Shown: piece by piece, positions 16,788-25,731 of the stretch
How positions within the stretch are numbered: the stretch's first letter is position 1
How the letters are laid out: each line of letters opens with the position of its first letter
Assembly (NCBI RefSeq): GCF_022008365.1
Contig: NZ_JAIRBA010000009.1
Coordinates: 45,033-109,032 of the forward strand
Direction: 5' to 3'
Source of the DNA: Aequorivita vitellina
GTDB taxonomy: Bacteria > Bacteroidota > Bacteroidia > Flavobacteriales > Flavobacteriaceae
Length of the DNA stretch: 64,000 bases
Program-made: the position numbers and the translations under genes
The notes under the pieces: generated by a model
Seen by the model: the letters and a program-made list of their open reading frames with translations, nothing else
Database searches by the model: none
What the model was told of the DNA's origin: nothing

Positions 16788-17711
16788 ATGCTTTTACTAT
16801 TACAAACCCCAACCGAAACTATCCATGAGTCTCTTGAGAATTACTACGCTGAATTTTTAAAAGTATTACCCCGAATTGCCCTGGCACTTTTAGTAATAAT
16901 CTTGGGTGTTTTGTTGGCACAATTGCTCACCAATTTTTACAAAAGACGTTTTCAGCAAAAATCTGAAGACCCATTAATGTCGAAATTTTTGGCACAGGCC
17001 GTAAAAATTATATTAATAATTATTGCAATTATGTTAGCTTTAAAAGTTGCAGGATTGGACGGAATAGCCACAGGTTTGCTAACTGCCGTTGGCGGCGGCG
17101 CTATTATTTTGGGTTTTGCCTTTCAGGATATTGGAAAGAATTTTTTAGCGGGAATTATTTTAGCTTTCAATAGACCATTTAATATTAACGATACCATAAA
17201 GGTTGATGATATTTTTGGAAAGGTAAAGGAATTGAGTTTTCGGTATTCTCACATTAAAACTTTTGATGGGCGTGATATTTACATTCCGAATAGCGATGTG
17301 CTTACCAAACCCGTTGAAAATTATACCGCCGATGGTTTTTACAGAGTAGATTTTACCGTTGGCATTGGTTACGAAGACGATATTGTGGCCGCAAAAAAGG
17401 TTATTCAAGAAATTATAGATGCAAATGACGAATTAATACGCGATAAAGAGCACGAAAACTTTGTAATTGAAGACGAATTAGCGGCAAGCACCGTAAATTT
17501 GAAAGTCTTCTTTTGGGTGGATACACTCGATTATCGCAGGGCTTCCCGAGTTTTGCGAGGTTTGGTTATTCGGCAGGTTAAAGAAGAACTTTTTAAAAGA
17601 GGGTTTAATTTACCGGCAGACATTAAGGAGCTTAAAATTTATGGAACCGAGGATGCTATTCCTATTAAATTCAGAAATAGTCCGGAGTTTGCAAAAGAAG
17701 AAAAGCAATAA
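16788..17711 (+). CDS. Mechanosensitive ion channel, MscS family (small)
   Basis: A 307-residue MscS-type channel with three predicted membrane helices (about 26-50, 66-85 and 94-125). The pore helix is glycine- and alanine-rich (TAVGGGAIILGFAFQD, about 99-114) and leads into the FNINDTIKVDDIFGKV beta-domain segment (about 133-148). The C-terminal alpha/beta cage follows. TATCTTTA at about 16772 may be its -7 box. It runs divergently from the DUF3817/MscS pair. It is one of three MscS proteins in this window and the closest in length to E. coli MscS. Confidence 0.92.
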   Translation: MLLLLQTPTETIHESLENYYAEFLKVLPRIALALLVIILGVLLAQLLTNFYKRRFQQKSEDPLMSKFLAQAVKIILIIIAIMLALKVAGLDGIATGLLTAVGGGAIILGFAFQDIGKNFLAGIILAFNRPFNINDTIKVDDIFGKVKELSFRYSHIKTFDGRDIYIPNSDVLTKPVENYTADGFYRVDFTVGIGYEDDIVAAKKVIQEIIDANDELIRDKEHENFVIEDELAASTVNLKVFFWVDTLDYRRASRVLRGLVIRQVKEELFKRGFNLPADIKELKIYGTEDAIPIKFRNSPEFAKEEKQ

Positions 17712-17768
17712 ATGCTGCCACCTCAGTGTCTTCGCAGTAAATTTGAAACGCAGAAGCGTAGAGAACCA

Positions 17769-18383
17769 TTATTCACAGGGCAACGGAGTGTTTAATGTTT
17801 TATAGCTCCAATTTTTTCGAAAACTAAAATGCCACCATTCAGTGCGGATCGTGTTAAAGCCAAATTTTCGCATGCCTTCAAAAAGCAGCTTTCGGTTGGC
17901 TAATATTTCTTTTGAAAAATTGAAATTGTCAATATGCGCTTCTTTTCCAAAGTAGTCGTAATCGCTACCCATTTCAACGTAACAACCCTCTAAAGTTTCC
18001 AACCTAATATCTACCGCTGCACCTTTATTGTGCACGGAACCATTGCCGTACGGATTGCCAACGTAGGTAGGTCGTGGAACTTTTGCCCACATTTTTTTCT
18101 GCACATCCAACGGGCGGTAGCAATCGTATATTTTTATGCGGTAGCCTCTTTCGCAAAAGTATTGGTTTGCTTGTAAAAGAGCTTCGGCTACTTCGGGGCG
18201 AAGTAAACATTCGGCACAATCGTACAGTGTTTCACCTATAAAATTGTTGGGGGTTGCGTACCGTATTTCGTATCCAAATTCTGTTGAAAGGTCCTTCAAA
18301 TTTACAAGCGTGTCTTGCGAATTTACTTCGGAAGAAAAACTCAAGAATAGCAACGCGGAGAGGAGAATTGAAGGTAGTTTCAT
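17769..18383 (-). CDS. D-alanyl-D-alanine dipeptidase (M15D, VanX/DdpX-like), secreted
   Basis: A zinc peptidase that cleaves D-Ala-D-Ala, 204 residues. Residues 1-22 are a signal peptide (MKLPSILLSALLFLSFSSEV). The M15 zinc motif S-x-H-x3-A-x-D is SVHNKGAAVD, giving H118 and D125, and the final triad part EWWH gives E182 (base) and H185 (ligand). R90 in CYRPLDVQ matches the substrate arginine of VanX. With no van genes nearby it is more likely a cell-wall recycling or turnover enzyme than a resistance factor (inference). Confidence 0.92.
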   Translation of the reverse strand: MKLPSILLSALLFLSFSSEVNSQDTLVNLKDLSTEFGYEIRYATPNNFIGETLYDCAECLLRPEVAEALLQANQYFCERGYRIKIYDCYRPLDVQKKMWAKVPRPTYVGNPYGNGSVHNKGAAVDIRLETLEGCYVEMGSDYDYFGKEAHIDNFNFSKEILANRKLLFEGMRKFGFNTIRTEWWHFSFRKNWSYKTLNTPLPCE

Positions 18384-18429
18384 ACTTCAAATTTAAGTAG
18401 AATTTAATAACATTCGCAATCACTATTTG

Positions 18430-18437
18430 TAACTTTG
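18430..18437 (+). promoter_or_regulatory. Candidate -7 element of the SDR gene
   Basis: TAACTTTG matches TAnnTTTG and stands 16 bases upstream of the ATG at 18454. No clear -33 TTG is found at the expected spacing. Confidence 0.4.
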
Positions 18438-18453
18438 GGAAAAACGAAAAAAC

Positions 18454-19179
18454 ATGAATGATTTAGGAAAAAAATCCGCACTCATTACAGGCGGTACAAA
18501 AGGAATTGGTTTTGGAATAGCCGAAGCAATGATGAAAGTAGGTATTAACGTGGCCATTACTGGAAGAACCAAAGAAACAGCCGAAGCAGCGGCTAAAAAG
18601 TTAAATGCGAACGGAAACGATAGGGCACAAGCTATAGGCTTAGAAGCCGATGTGCGCAATTACGAGAGTCAACAAAAAGCGGTAAAGGATGCGGTTGGGC
18701 AATTTGGCAATTTAGATATTGTGATTGCAAATGCGGGGCTTGGCCATTTTGGTTCTGTAGATGAGCTTACTATTGAGCAGTGGAACGAAACAATTGACAC
18801 AAATCTCTCTGGGCCTTTTTATACCTTAAAAGCCAGCGTAGATCAATTGAAGAAAAACCAAGGGTATTTTATAAGTATATCCAGTTTGGCGGGTACTAAC
18901 TTCTTTAAAGGTGGAAGCGCGTATAATGCCAGTAAGTTTGGATTAACGGGTTTTACGCAAGCGGCAATGCTAGATTTGCGTCAACACGGTATTAAAGTGA
19001 GTACAATTATGCCAGGTTCTGTTTCAACTTATTTTAATAACAATGAACCGGATACAAAAGACGCCTGGAAAATTCAAAAGGAAGATATTGGTAAACTCGT
19101 TATTGATTTGCTAAAAATGCATCCGCGTACGTTGCCAAGTAAGATAGAAGTTAGGCCTACAATGCCACCTTCAAAATAA
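18454..19179 (+). CDS. SDR-family NAD(P)-dependent oxidoreductase
   Basis: A 241-residue classical short-chain dehydrogenase. The cofactor loop TGGTKGIG is at residues 12-19, the NAG motif at 93-95, the catalytic Ser near 143 (SISS), and Tyr157 and Lys161 in YNASK. The full catalytic set is intact. The nearest feel is of 3-ketoacyl-ACP reductase-like (FabG-like) or sepiapterin reductase-like proteins, so the substrate cannot be assigned. It is a single gene closed by the terminator at 19205-19237. Confidence 0.9.
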   Translation: MNDLGKKSALITGGTKGIGFGIAEAMMKVGINVAITGRTKETAEAAAKKLNANGNDRAQAIGLEADVRNYESQQKAVKDAVGQFGNLDIVIANAGLGHFGSVDELTIEQWNETIDTNLSGPFYTLKASVDQLKKNQGYFISISSLAGTNFFKGGSAYNASKFGLTGFTQAAMLDLRQHGIKVSTIMPGSVSTYFNNNEPDTKDAWKIQKEDIGKLVIDLLKMHPRTLPSKIEVRPTMPPSK

Positions 19180-19204
19180 TTAATAGTTTCATAAGCTTAT
19201 AAAA

Positions 19205-19237
19205 AAAGGCGGTTCATTTTTTAAATGAACCGCCTTT
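19205..19237. terminator. Bidirectional rho-independent terminator, 15-base stem
   Basis: AAAGGCGGTTCATTT (19205-19219) and AAATGAACCGCCTTT (19223-19237) form a perfect 15-base stem with a 3-base loop. It sits between the converging SDR gene and the OmpA-like lipoprotein gene. Confidence 0.92.
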
Positions 19238-19261
19238 ACCATAGTTATGTACTCTCTATTT

Positions 19262-20104
19262 TTAATTGGCAGAAAGTAGAGCCAAGAATTTATCGAGGTT
19301 TGGCAAAATTACAATACGCGTTCTTCTATTTTTTGCGCGACCTTCTTTTGTTTCGTTTTCGGTTAAGGGATGAAAACTGCTTCTGCCGGCTGCAATTAAC
19401 TTTTCTGGGGCTACGCCGTATTTGTCTTGCAATGTGCGAATAACGGCAGTGGAACGCTCTACACTTAACTCCCAGTTGTCTTTCACGTAGGCGCCCGGTT
19501 TTACCGTTTGGCTATCGGTATGCCCTTCTACCATTACTTCTAAGGCTGGTTCACTGTTGATTACATTAGCTAGTCGCTCTAAAAGTGGATTCGCTTTTGG
19601 GTTTACGCGAGCACTTCCGGAGTTGAACAGTAGCTTATCTGAAATTGTAATCATCACTACTGTTTCATCTATGTCAATTTTAATATCGTCTTCTTCACCT
19701 TCGCCTACTAAACTATTATCCAAGTTCTTTTTAAGGTTGTAAGAAACGATTAGATTCATAGAATCTTTTAAAGTCTTTGCCTGCGCTAATTCTTGTTGAT
19801 CTACATTGGCGAGGGCTTGCTTCATTTTATCCTTATCGTTTTTAGAGATTACTACGCCTTCAACTTGCTGTAAGCGGTTGTTGTTAGAATCTGTTAACGA
19901 CTGTATTTTTGCGTTGTAGTTAGCTACGCGTTCTTCAATTTTAGCATATTTGGCTTCAATTTCTTCTTTTTCAAGTTGCGTTTTGGCCAGTGTAGAGCGG
20001 GTGTCGTTGTATTGATTTTCCAGTTCTACATACTTCTTTTTCGATACACAAGATGTGGCAATAAGCGCTCCTGCAATCATGGTTAGTGCAATAACATTTT
20101 TCAT
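19262..20104 (-). CDS. OmpA-family peptidoglycan-binding lipoprotein
   Basis: A 280-residue outer-membrane lipoprotein. The signal ends in lipobox IATSC with the lipidated cysteine at residue 19. A long alpha-helical coiled-coil stretch follows (about 25-110, rich in E, K and Q). The C-terminal OmpA domain (about 150-265) carries EGHTDSQTV and NWELSVERS, with the Asp and Arg that hold the diaminopimelate of peptidoglycan. It therefore links the outer membrane to the wall. The long coiled coil and short OmpA domain resemble the flavobacterial Pal-like family. Transcribed alone; the gap to 20194 contains a second tiny gene. Confidence 0.93.
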   Translation of the reverse strand: MKNVIALTMIAGALIATSCVSKKKYVELENQYNDTRSTLAKTQLEKEEIEAKYAKIEERVANYNAKIQSLTDSNNNRLQQVEGVVISKNDKDKMKQALANVDQQELAQAKTLKDSMNLIVSYNLKKNLDNSLVGEGEEDDIKIDIDETVVMITISDKLLFNSGSARVNPKANPLLERLANVINSEPALEVMVEGHTDSQTVKPGAYVKDNWELSVERSTAVIRTLQDKYGVAPEKLIAAGRSSFHPLTENETKEGRAKNRRTRIVILPNLDKFLALLSAN

Positions 20105-20193
20105 AATACTTAGTTTTTTAGGTTTATGGTATACATAACTCCTTCTTGCACCAAAAAATTAGTTAACGGATGCTATTGTTTTGTTAAACAATT

Positions 20194-20334
20194 TTAGTTG
20201 AACCATTCAAACACATACCCTAAAACCACATATAATATTATAAACAACACAATGGTACCAATGCATCCGCACTTGCCGCCACCAATTTTTTTAGCGCCCC
20301 ACCCGGCCAATAAAATTCTGAGTAATTTTTTCAT
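20194..20334 (-). CDS. Small membrane protein, 46 aa
   Basis: A short frame encoding MKKLLRILLAGWGAKKIGGG followed by a cysteine/glycine motif (KCGCIGT) and a hydrophobic helix of about 18 residues (IVLFIILYVVLGYVF), ending in EWFN. The basic start, the KKIGGGKCGC turn and the helix suggest an inner-membrane microprotein. It lies between the OmpA-like lipoprotein gene and an MscS gene, both on the minus strand. I recall similar 40-50 residue proteins from other Flavobacteriaceae, with no known function. Confidence rests on the protein-like pattern and a sensible context. Confidence 0.75.
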   Translation of the reverse strand: MKKLLRILLAGWGAKKIGGGKCGCIGTIVLFIILYVVLGYVFEWFN

Positions 20335-20364
20335 AGAAAGCTAGAATTAAATAATTAACCTATT

Positions 20365-21258
20365 TTAATCGTCGTGGTTAGGCTCCATTTGCAACTTGTT
20401 TTTTCCGAAATCTAAAGTGCGAATAGGGAAAGGAATATTGATACCCGCTTCATCAAAGTTTTTCTTAATAAGTTTGATAGCCTTGTGTTGTGCTTGATAT
20501 TTGGGTTTCGGCTTTTGACTTGTAATCCAGAATCGCACCATAAAATTAATGGAGCTGTCTCCAAATTCAGTAAAGAAAAACTCAACGCCTTCGTTTTGGC
20601 GTTGCTCAAAATTTTCAGAAATTATTTTCACTACCAAATCTTCTACTTTCTGCAGATCGTCTTCGTAACCCACACCGCAACTTACGGTTACTCTGCCGCG
20701 CTCTGTCCACGAGTAATTTATAAAGGAGTTTTCTGCAAAAATTTTATTCGGAACAATTACATAATCATTATCGGGTTGGCGGAGGGTAACATTACGCAAG
20801 TCAATTTCTTCTACATAACCTACGTTTCCTTGAGCATCTATAAAGTCGCCAATACGTACTTTTGGTTGAAATGAAAGCATAAATCCCGATACGGTGTTGC
20901 CCAATGTACCTTGTAAAGCAAACCCAATTGCCAGTCCCATAACTCCGGCCCCAGCCAATACAGAAGTAAGCACCTTATCTAACTGCAGAACCCCGAGGGC
21001 TATAAAAAAACCAATTAATAGTACAATAGCATAAATTAATTTGGAAAGTACTTGTTTAATAGATTCATCAGTTACTTTTTTGAAAAGAACTTTATGTGAA
21101 AGTTTTTTTAACCCTTTGGCGATAAAATAGAAAACTACAATTATTAAAATTGCCACAGCCAGATTAGGCAGCTTTAAAATAATAGCATCTAACCAGCCGT
21201 CTAGTTTATCCCATAAGCTTGAAATTGCGTCTTGTACTGAAAATTTTTCTTCTGTCAT
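20365..21258 (-). CDS. Mechanosensitive ion channel, MscS family (third copy)
   Basis: A 297-residue MscS channel with three membrane helices (about 28-52, 72-94 and 97-125). The pore helix GAGVMGLAIGFALQGTLGNTVSG (about 98-120) keeps the Gly/Ala pattern closest to E. coli MscS of the three here, and QPKVRIGDFIDAQGNVGYVEEI (about 126-147) forms the beta domain. Starts 9 bases after the SLC13 gene stops, so the two are probably in one minus-strand transcript. Confidence 0.93.
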   Translation of the reverse strand: MTEEKFSVQDAISSLWDKLDGWLDAIILKLPNLAVAILIIVVFYFIAKGLKKLSHKVLFKKVTDESIKQVLSKLIYAIVLLIGFFIALGVLQLDKVLTSVLAGAGVMGLAIGFALQGTLGNTVSGFMLSFQPKVRIGDFIDAQGNVGYVEEIDLRNVTLRQPDNDYVIVPNKIFAENSFINYSWTERGRVTVSCGVGYEDDLQKVEDLVVKIISENFEQRQNEGVEFFFTEFGDSSINFMVRFWITSQKPKPKYQAQHKAIKLIKKNFDEAGINIPFPIRTLDFGKNKLQMEPNHDD

Positions 21259-21267
21259 ACGTGTATT

Positions 21268-23088
21268 TTACAAAATTGATGAAAGCATAAAAGTACCTAA
21301 AATCCATAAAATCAAGGATACTATACCTCCTATAATAAAAAAATGTTTGAATTTATAAAACCCCATTCCATAAATTAAAGTGTTTGTTTGATAGCCCATA
21401 GGGGTAAAAAAACTAAAATTGGCTCCAAATAATACCGCGAGTATAAACGGTTTCATAGCAAGGTCTAAGCCAATTGAAACGGCTATTGCAATAGGAGTCA
21501 TAATAATGGCAGTTGCATTGTTACTCACTACACTGCTCAACAGCATTGTTATTAAAAAAATTAAACCAATTACAATAAAATTAGATTGCCCACTGAGAAT
21601 TTGAAGTAGCCAATCTGAAATCCAACGGTCTGCCCCTGTATTGTTCATGGCAACTCCCAATGGAATCATTCCGGCAAGTAGAAAAATTACCTGCCAGTTT
21701 ATTCTATGATAAACTTCATTGAGATTTAAGCAGCCCGAAAGCAATAATAACGAAACACCCGTTAGTGCACTAATTAGTATACTTAACACCCCGCTGGCGG
21801 CTAAGCCAATTACCAATAACAAAATTAGGGATGAAAGCACTCTTTTTTGATTGTTTACAGATTGCGATTTATGCTCTCGTAAAATGGCTACATTTTCTAA
21901 TTCGTTAAGTTGATTGATTTCATTGGTGGGTATTTCAACCAACAAACGATCTCCAGGTTTTAACGTAATCTGATCTATTTCTTTTCGAACCAACCGTTCC
22001 TCGGTATTTCTAATATTCTTTCTTTTTTTTATTGCAATAGGCAAGGCATTGTGAAAGGTTTGTTTTCGCAATTGTTTTAAAGACTTTCCAATTAAAATAG
22101 AACCTGGCAGAATTAATAATTCTACAAAACCATAATCGTCTGGTTTTTTTTGAGTTTCTTCTTCGTTATCAACTTCTGGTTTCGGCTTTTTAAAAGCATC
22201 TTGATTTTTATGAACACTTAATCCTTCTGCATCATTTAATTTGGAGAGGTTTTCAATATCGCACATTAACAATAGTTTATCCTTCTCTTTTAATGTAATA
22301 TACTTGCCGGGAGCATTGGTTATCTGCTTATTTCTGGTAAGTTTTAAAATAGAAATCTCTGAATTGTTAAACAGAAAGGTATCTTCAATATGTTTGTCTA
22401 TTAAATTTGAATTCTTGTTGATTACAACAGTTGTAACAAAGTTTTCTAAATTGTAGGCGTCGCGTAAATTCTCTTTTGAATCTTTTGGAAGCCATCTTGA
22501 AGCAATAGTTATAATTATAATACCAACTACTAAAAATACAACACCAAACAGCGAGAATTCAAAAAAACTGAATCGTTCCGCTCCCAAATTACGGGCGACA
22601 GAATTTACAATTAAGTTGGTTGAAGTTCCCATTAACGTACAACTGCCTCCTAAAATACCAGCAAAAGAAATGGGTAAAAGCAACTTTGCCTGCGGAAGAT
22701 TAAATCGTTTGGATAATTCTGAAATAATTTTAATAAATACAATTACTACGGCAGTTGTATTTATAAATGCCGAAATACCGCCAGTAATTAACATAAGTAC
22801 GGGTAGCAGTAAAAATAGCGGTAATATATGTAGGTTTTTTAAAAAGCGTGCTAACGACGCAATTACGCCGTTATCCTCTAATGCCAAGGCAATTATCATT
22901 AATGAAAGCACCGTGATTGTAGCCGAATTTGAAAAACCAGAAATAGCCTCTTCGGGTTTTACCAATCCAGTTAAGGCGAGGGTGGCAATTAAAAGTAACG
23001 CAATTTTGTCTACCGAAAATACTTCAAATGCGAAAAGGATAATGGTAACAAACAGAATAGAAAAAACGAGTATTATTTCTGGCGTCAT
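21268..23088 (-). CDS. SLC13 family permease with two central TrkA-C domains
   Basis: A 606-residue transporter of the ArsB/NhaD/SLC13 (ion transporter) superfamily for anions or dicarboxylates. Hydrophobic helices fill residues 1-190 and about 405-606, and the middle (about 200-400) is soluble, holding two RCK-C/TrkA-C-like modules (GKYITLKEKDKLLLM and RLVEIPTNEINQL segments), a typical arrangement. Motifs TSTNLIVNS at about 156-164 and PMGYQTNTLIYGMG near the C-terminus mark the two symmetrical repeats of the fold. The ligand cannot be read off. Divalent-anion uptake (sulfate, C4-dicarboxylate) is the family expectation. Confidence 0.9.
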   Translation of the reverse strand: MTPEIILVFSILFVTIILFAFEVFSVDKIALLLIATLALTGLVKPEEAISGFSNSATITVLSLMIIALALEDNGVIASLARFLKNLHILPLFLLLPVLMLITGGISAFINTTAVVIVFIKIISELSKRFNLPQAKLLLPISFAGILGGSCTLMGTSTNLIVNSVARNLGAERFSFFEFSLFGVVFLVVGIIIITIASRWLPKDSKENLRDAYNLENFVTTVVINKNSNLIDKHIEDTFLFNNSEISILKLTRNKQITNAPGKYITLKEKDKLLLMCDIENLSKLNDAEGLSVHKNQDAFKKPKPEVDNEEETQKKPDDYGFVELLILPGSILIGKSLKQLRKQTFHNALPIAIKKRKNIRNTEERLVRKEIDQITLKPGDRLLVEIPTNEINQLNELENVAILREHKSQSVNNQKRVLSSLILLLVIGLAASGVLSILISALTGVSLLLLSGCLNLNEVYHRINWQVIFLLAGMIPLGVAMNNTGADRWISDWLLQILSGQSNFIVIGLIFLITMLLSSVVSNNATAIIMTPIAIAVSIGLDLAMKPFILAVLFGANFSFFTPMGYQTNTLIYGMGFYKFKHFFIIGGIVSLILWILGTFMLSSIL

Positions 23089-23151
23089 TTGGTTGAAAGG
23101 TTAGTCTTATAAAGATAACCGCAGAAATAATACTCGTTATTAAGAAATTCA

Positions 23152-23178
23152 TAAAATATTGAAATCATCAATATTTTA
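23152..23178. terminator. AT-rich hairpin after rpoD
   Basis: TAAAATATTGA (23152-23162) and TCAATATTTTA (23168-23178) form a perfect 11-base stem with a 5-base loop. It lies just downstream of rpoD on the minus strand and 64 bases upstream of the SLC13 ATG, so it probably ends or attenuates rpoD transcription. The stem is all A/T except two pairs and no U-run follows, so termination is likely but weak. Confidence 0.5.
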
Positions 23179-23183
23179 ACATT

Positions 23184-24050
23184 TTAGCCAAGATATTTTT
23201 TAAGAATGTGGCTTTTTGAAGTTTGGCGTAACCTTCTAATTGCTTTTTCACGAATTTGGCGTACCCGCTCTCTACTTAAATCGAACGTGTCTCCAATTTC
23301 TTGAAGCGTCATTGGTGGCTGTCCACAAAGACCAAAATTCAATTTTACTACGTCGGCTTCGCGCGGGGCCAGTGTATCTAGTGCTCTGTTAATTTCAATT
23401 CTAAGTGATTCGTGCATCAAACTTTTATCTGGGTTCGGACTTTCGCCCGAACTAAGCACATCGTAAAGATTGTTATCGTTTTCACCTTCTTGAAATGGTG
23501 CGTCCATCGACAAACTTCGCGTTGAATTTTTAAGAGAATTTTTTACTTTAGATTCACTAAAATCTAGTTCCTTGGCAATTTCGGCAGCCGTTGGCACACG
23601 TTGAAATTTTTGTTCAAGATGAATGGAAGCTTTTTTAATTTTATTGATATCGCCAATTTTATTTAAAGGCAAGCGAACCACTCTCGATTGTTCTGCTATG
23701 GCCTGCAAAATTGCTTGACGTATCCACCACACTGCATAGGAAATAAATTTAAAGCCTCGAGTTTCATCAAATCTCTTCGCCGCCTTTACCAAGCCCACAT
23801 TTCCTTCATTAATTAAATCGGGAAGACTCAAACCCTGATTTTGATATTGTTTTGCCACGGAAATAACAAATCTTAAATTTGCCCGGCTCAGCTTATTCAA
23901 GGCTTGTTGATCTCCTTCACGTATGCGTTGAGCCAACTCAACTTCTTCTTCAGCAGTTATTAAATCAATTTTACTAACGTCCTGTAAATAACTGTTTAAT
24001 GATTTTGTTTCGCGGTTGGTTACTTGCTTCGTGATCTTAAGTTGTCTCAT
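23184..24050 (-). CDS. rpoD: RNA polymerase primary sigma factor (Bacteroidetes type)
   Basis: A 288-residue sigma70-type primary factor. Region 1.2 ([21 protein letters not shown]) starts at about residue 20, and region 1.1 is absent, as usual for Bacteroidetes sigmaABfr, which recognises TTG/TAnnTTTG promoters. Region 2 shows [22 protein letters not shown], region 2.4 [11 protein letters not shown], and region 4.2 [22 protein letters not shown]. All are complete. The promoters with TAnnTTTG seen across this window are the presumed targets of this factor. Confidence 0.96.
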   Translation of the reverse strand: MRQLKITKQVTNRETKSLNSYLQDVSKIDLITAEEEVELAQRIREGDQQALNKLSRANLRFVISVAKQYQNQGLSLPDLINEGNVGLVKAAKRFDETRGFKFISYAVWWIRQAILQAIAEQSRVVRLPLNKIGDINKIKKASIHLEQKFQRVPTAAEIAKELDFSESKVKNSLKNSTRSLSMDAPFQEGENDNNLYDVLSSGESPNPDKSLMHESLRIEINRALDTLAPREADVVKLNFGLCGQPPMTLQEIGDTFDLSRERVRQIREKAIRRLRQTSKSHILKKYLG

Positions 24051-24176
24051 ATATTCTGGTGTTTTTTATAATAACACGGCATAGTATGACATTTTAGGGT
24101 AATTTCCAAATAGTTAACACAAGTTGTTAAAATTTGATAGTCCAATTATTTTGCATACTTTCATAAAAAAAATAAT

Positions 24177-24386
24177 ATGAAACCTTATAAACTCATTCTT
24201 TTGTCATTTTTTCTACTAATTGGCAACTTAATTTTTGCACAAAAACCCACCGAAGTACCCAAGCCCAGTGAGGAACCAATAGATTTAACAAATCCGGCAG
24301 ATATAATTATTTATATTGTACTTCCAGCGTGTGCCGTGCTATTGTATTTTATTTATAGAAATAGCCGTAAAAAAAAGAATAAATAA
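24177..24386 (+). CDS. Small single-span membrane protein
   Basis: A 69-residue protein with a signal-like N-terminus (MKPYKLILLSFFLLIGNLIF, cleaved after AQ at about 21), a Pro/Glu-rich linker, a second hydrophobic helix at about 44-60 (IIIYIVLPACAVLLYFIYR) and a basic tail (RKKKNK). Such proteins are common in Flavobacteriaceae and have no assigned function. Oriented away from rpoD. No recognisable domain. The real start is the first ATG. Confidence 0.8.
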   Translation: MKPYKLILLSFFLLIGNLIFAQKPTEVPKPSEEPIDLTNPADIIIYIVLPACAVLLYFIYRNSRKKKNK

Positions 24387-24468
24387 TTTTTTGGAAATAA
24401 ATTTTTTTACCAAGCCAAATACTATTTTTGGTGCAGTTGTTGTTAACTATTGTGAAACGTTATAAAAC

Positions 24469-25119
24469 ATGTTGAAGCCTTTTTTTCTATTCGGTTTTCT
24501 TTTAACCGCTTGTACTTCATTTTCGCAAATTGAATTGCCAAGTAATTCTGTGCGTTTTGACAACTCAAATTCCAACATAAACAGTTCTACGGGTTTTGAA
24601 ATTCCCGCGATAAAAGCACCGTCTCTTTCTAATACCAAGAACCCGAATACGCCAAATAATTCAGATTTGGGAAAAGAAAAGGAAAAGCCAATAGACATGC
24701 AAAATGGTGACGGTTTACAGGAATATACCACAAATAAAACACCAAAATATTTCACCACCGACAAAGAAATAAAACCCGAATACGGAAAAGATCAGTATTT
24801 AGGCGATTTTAAAACCAAAGCCAAAACAGCAACTTTTATGTATCGCGATCATCAATTTGTGGATGGCGATATGATACGGGTTTATGTAAATGGCGAAATA
24901 GTAATTCCAAGGGCTAGGTTGGAAGGTAGTTTTAGAGGGTTGGACGTGCCGCTACAGGTGGGTTTCAACAAAATAGATTTTGAAGCATTAAACCAAGGGT
25001 CATCCGGCCCAAATACAGCGCAATTAAATATCTACGACGAAATTGGCAATCTGCTAGCTTCCTATGAGTGGAATCTTCTAACAGGCAATAAAGCAACAGC
25101 CATATTGGTGAAGGAGTAG
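24469..25119 (+). CDS. Secreted hypothetical protein
   Basis: A 216-residue protein with a signal peptide at residues 1-20 (LTACTSFSQ at its end; a Cys at residue 15 is not in a proper lipobox). The middle is Asn/Ser/Pro-rich, and the C-terminal half is beta-rich (MIRVYVNGEIVIPRARLEGS, VGFNKIDFEALNQGSSGP). Function unknown. It recalls short flavobacterial secreted proteins that I have seen beside sigma or HTH genes, but I cannot name it. No operon partner: both neighbours are spaced by more than 80 bases. Confidence 0.75.
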   Translation: MLKPFFLFGFLLTACTSFSQIELPSNSVRFDNSNSNINSSTGFEIPAIKAPSLSNTKNPNTPNNSDLGKEKEKPIDMQNGDGLQEYTTNKTPKYFTTDKEIKPEYGKDQYLGDFKTKAKTATFMYRDHQFVDGDMIRVYVNGEIVIPRARLEGSFRGLDVPLQVGFNKIDFEALNQGSSGPNTAQLNIYDEIGNLLASYEWNLLTGNKATAILVKE

Positions 25120-25226
25120 TTTTTCTTTAAACATTTTTAATTGTAAAAAATGATGTGATAAATTCATCGCAAGTGTTCAAAATAAAATTATTTTGAAATG
25201 TAAAGTTAGGTTTACATATTAAACAG

Positions 25227-25234
25227 TATATTTG
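25227..25234 (+). promoter_or_regulatory. Candidate -7 element of the membrane protein / HTH pair
   Basis: TATATTTG matches TAnnTTTG, 48 bases upstream of the chosen ATG (25282). It also argues against the earlier TTG start at 25240, which lies almost on the box. Confidence 0.45.
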
Positions 25235-25281
25235 TCTTATTGTTAAGTAAGCTTGCATTAATTCACTTTGAACTTTTTGTT

Positions 25282-25731
25282 ATGAACATGAATAAAATTT
25301 GCGATTCGGAAGAAAGAAGATTGCACTGGTTGGTCAATTTTAAGTTGCCAAACTACTGGAAGAAAATAGGGTGGGGCGTACTCATTATTTCGTTCGTATT
25401 TCTTATACTCACTAAGTTTTTTGACGGTGATTATTTGGTAATTAAGTCAATTCTAAAAAAACTAACACTTGTTGGTTTATTGATTGTTGTTATTTCAAAA
25501 GATAAAATTGAAGATGAACTGGTAGAAAATTTGCGAGGCAAGGCTTTTTCGTTTTCTTTTATTATTGGTGTGATTTACGTTTTGGTACAACCAATTATCA
25601 ATTACGCGGCATTTTTAATATTCAAACCAGAAAGCGCAAAATTTGAAGACTTGGGCGATTTTCAAATTCTTTGGTTTTTACTAATTGTTTATTTAGTGAC
25701 TTTTTGGTCTTTAAAAAGAAGAAATTCATGA
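25282..25731 (+). CDS. Hypothetical membrane protein coupled to an HTH regulator
   Basis: A 149-residue protein with four hydrophobic segments (about 28-48, 57-75, 90-115 and 122-142) and a soluble N-terminus starting MNMNKICDSEERRLHW. Function unknown. The start at 25282 was preferred over a TTG at 25240 because the upstream in-frame stretch is close to the promoter and hydrophobic in a different way. Its stop codon overlaps the ATG of the HTH gene (ATGA), so the pair is translated together. Such membrane-protein/small-XRE pairs are common in Bacteroidetes and may form a sensor-regulator unit. Confidence 0.78.
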   Translation: MNMNKICDSEERRLHWLVNFKLPNYWKKIGWGVLIISFVFLILTKFFDGDYLVIKSILKKLTLVGLLIVVISKDKIEDELVENLRGKAFSFSFIIGVIYVLVQPIINYAAFLIFKPESAKFEDLGDFQILWFLLIVYLVTFWSLKRRNS

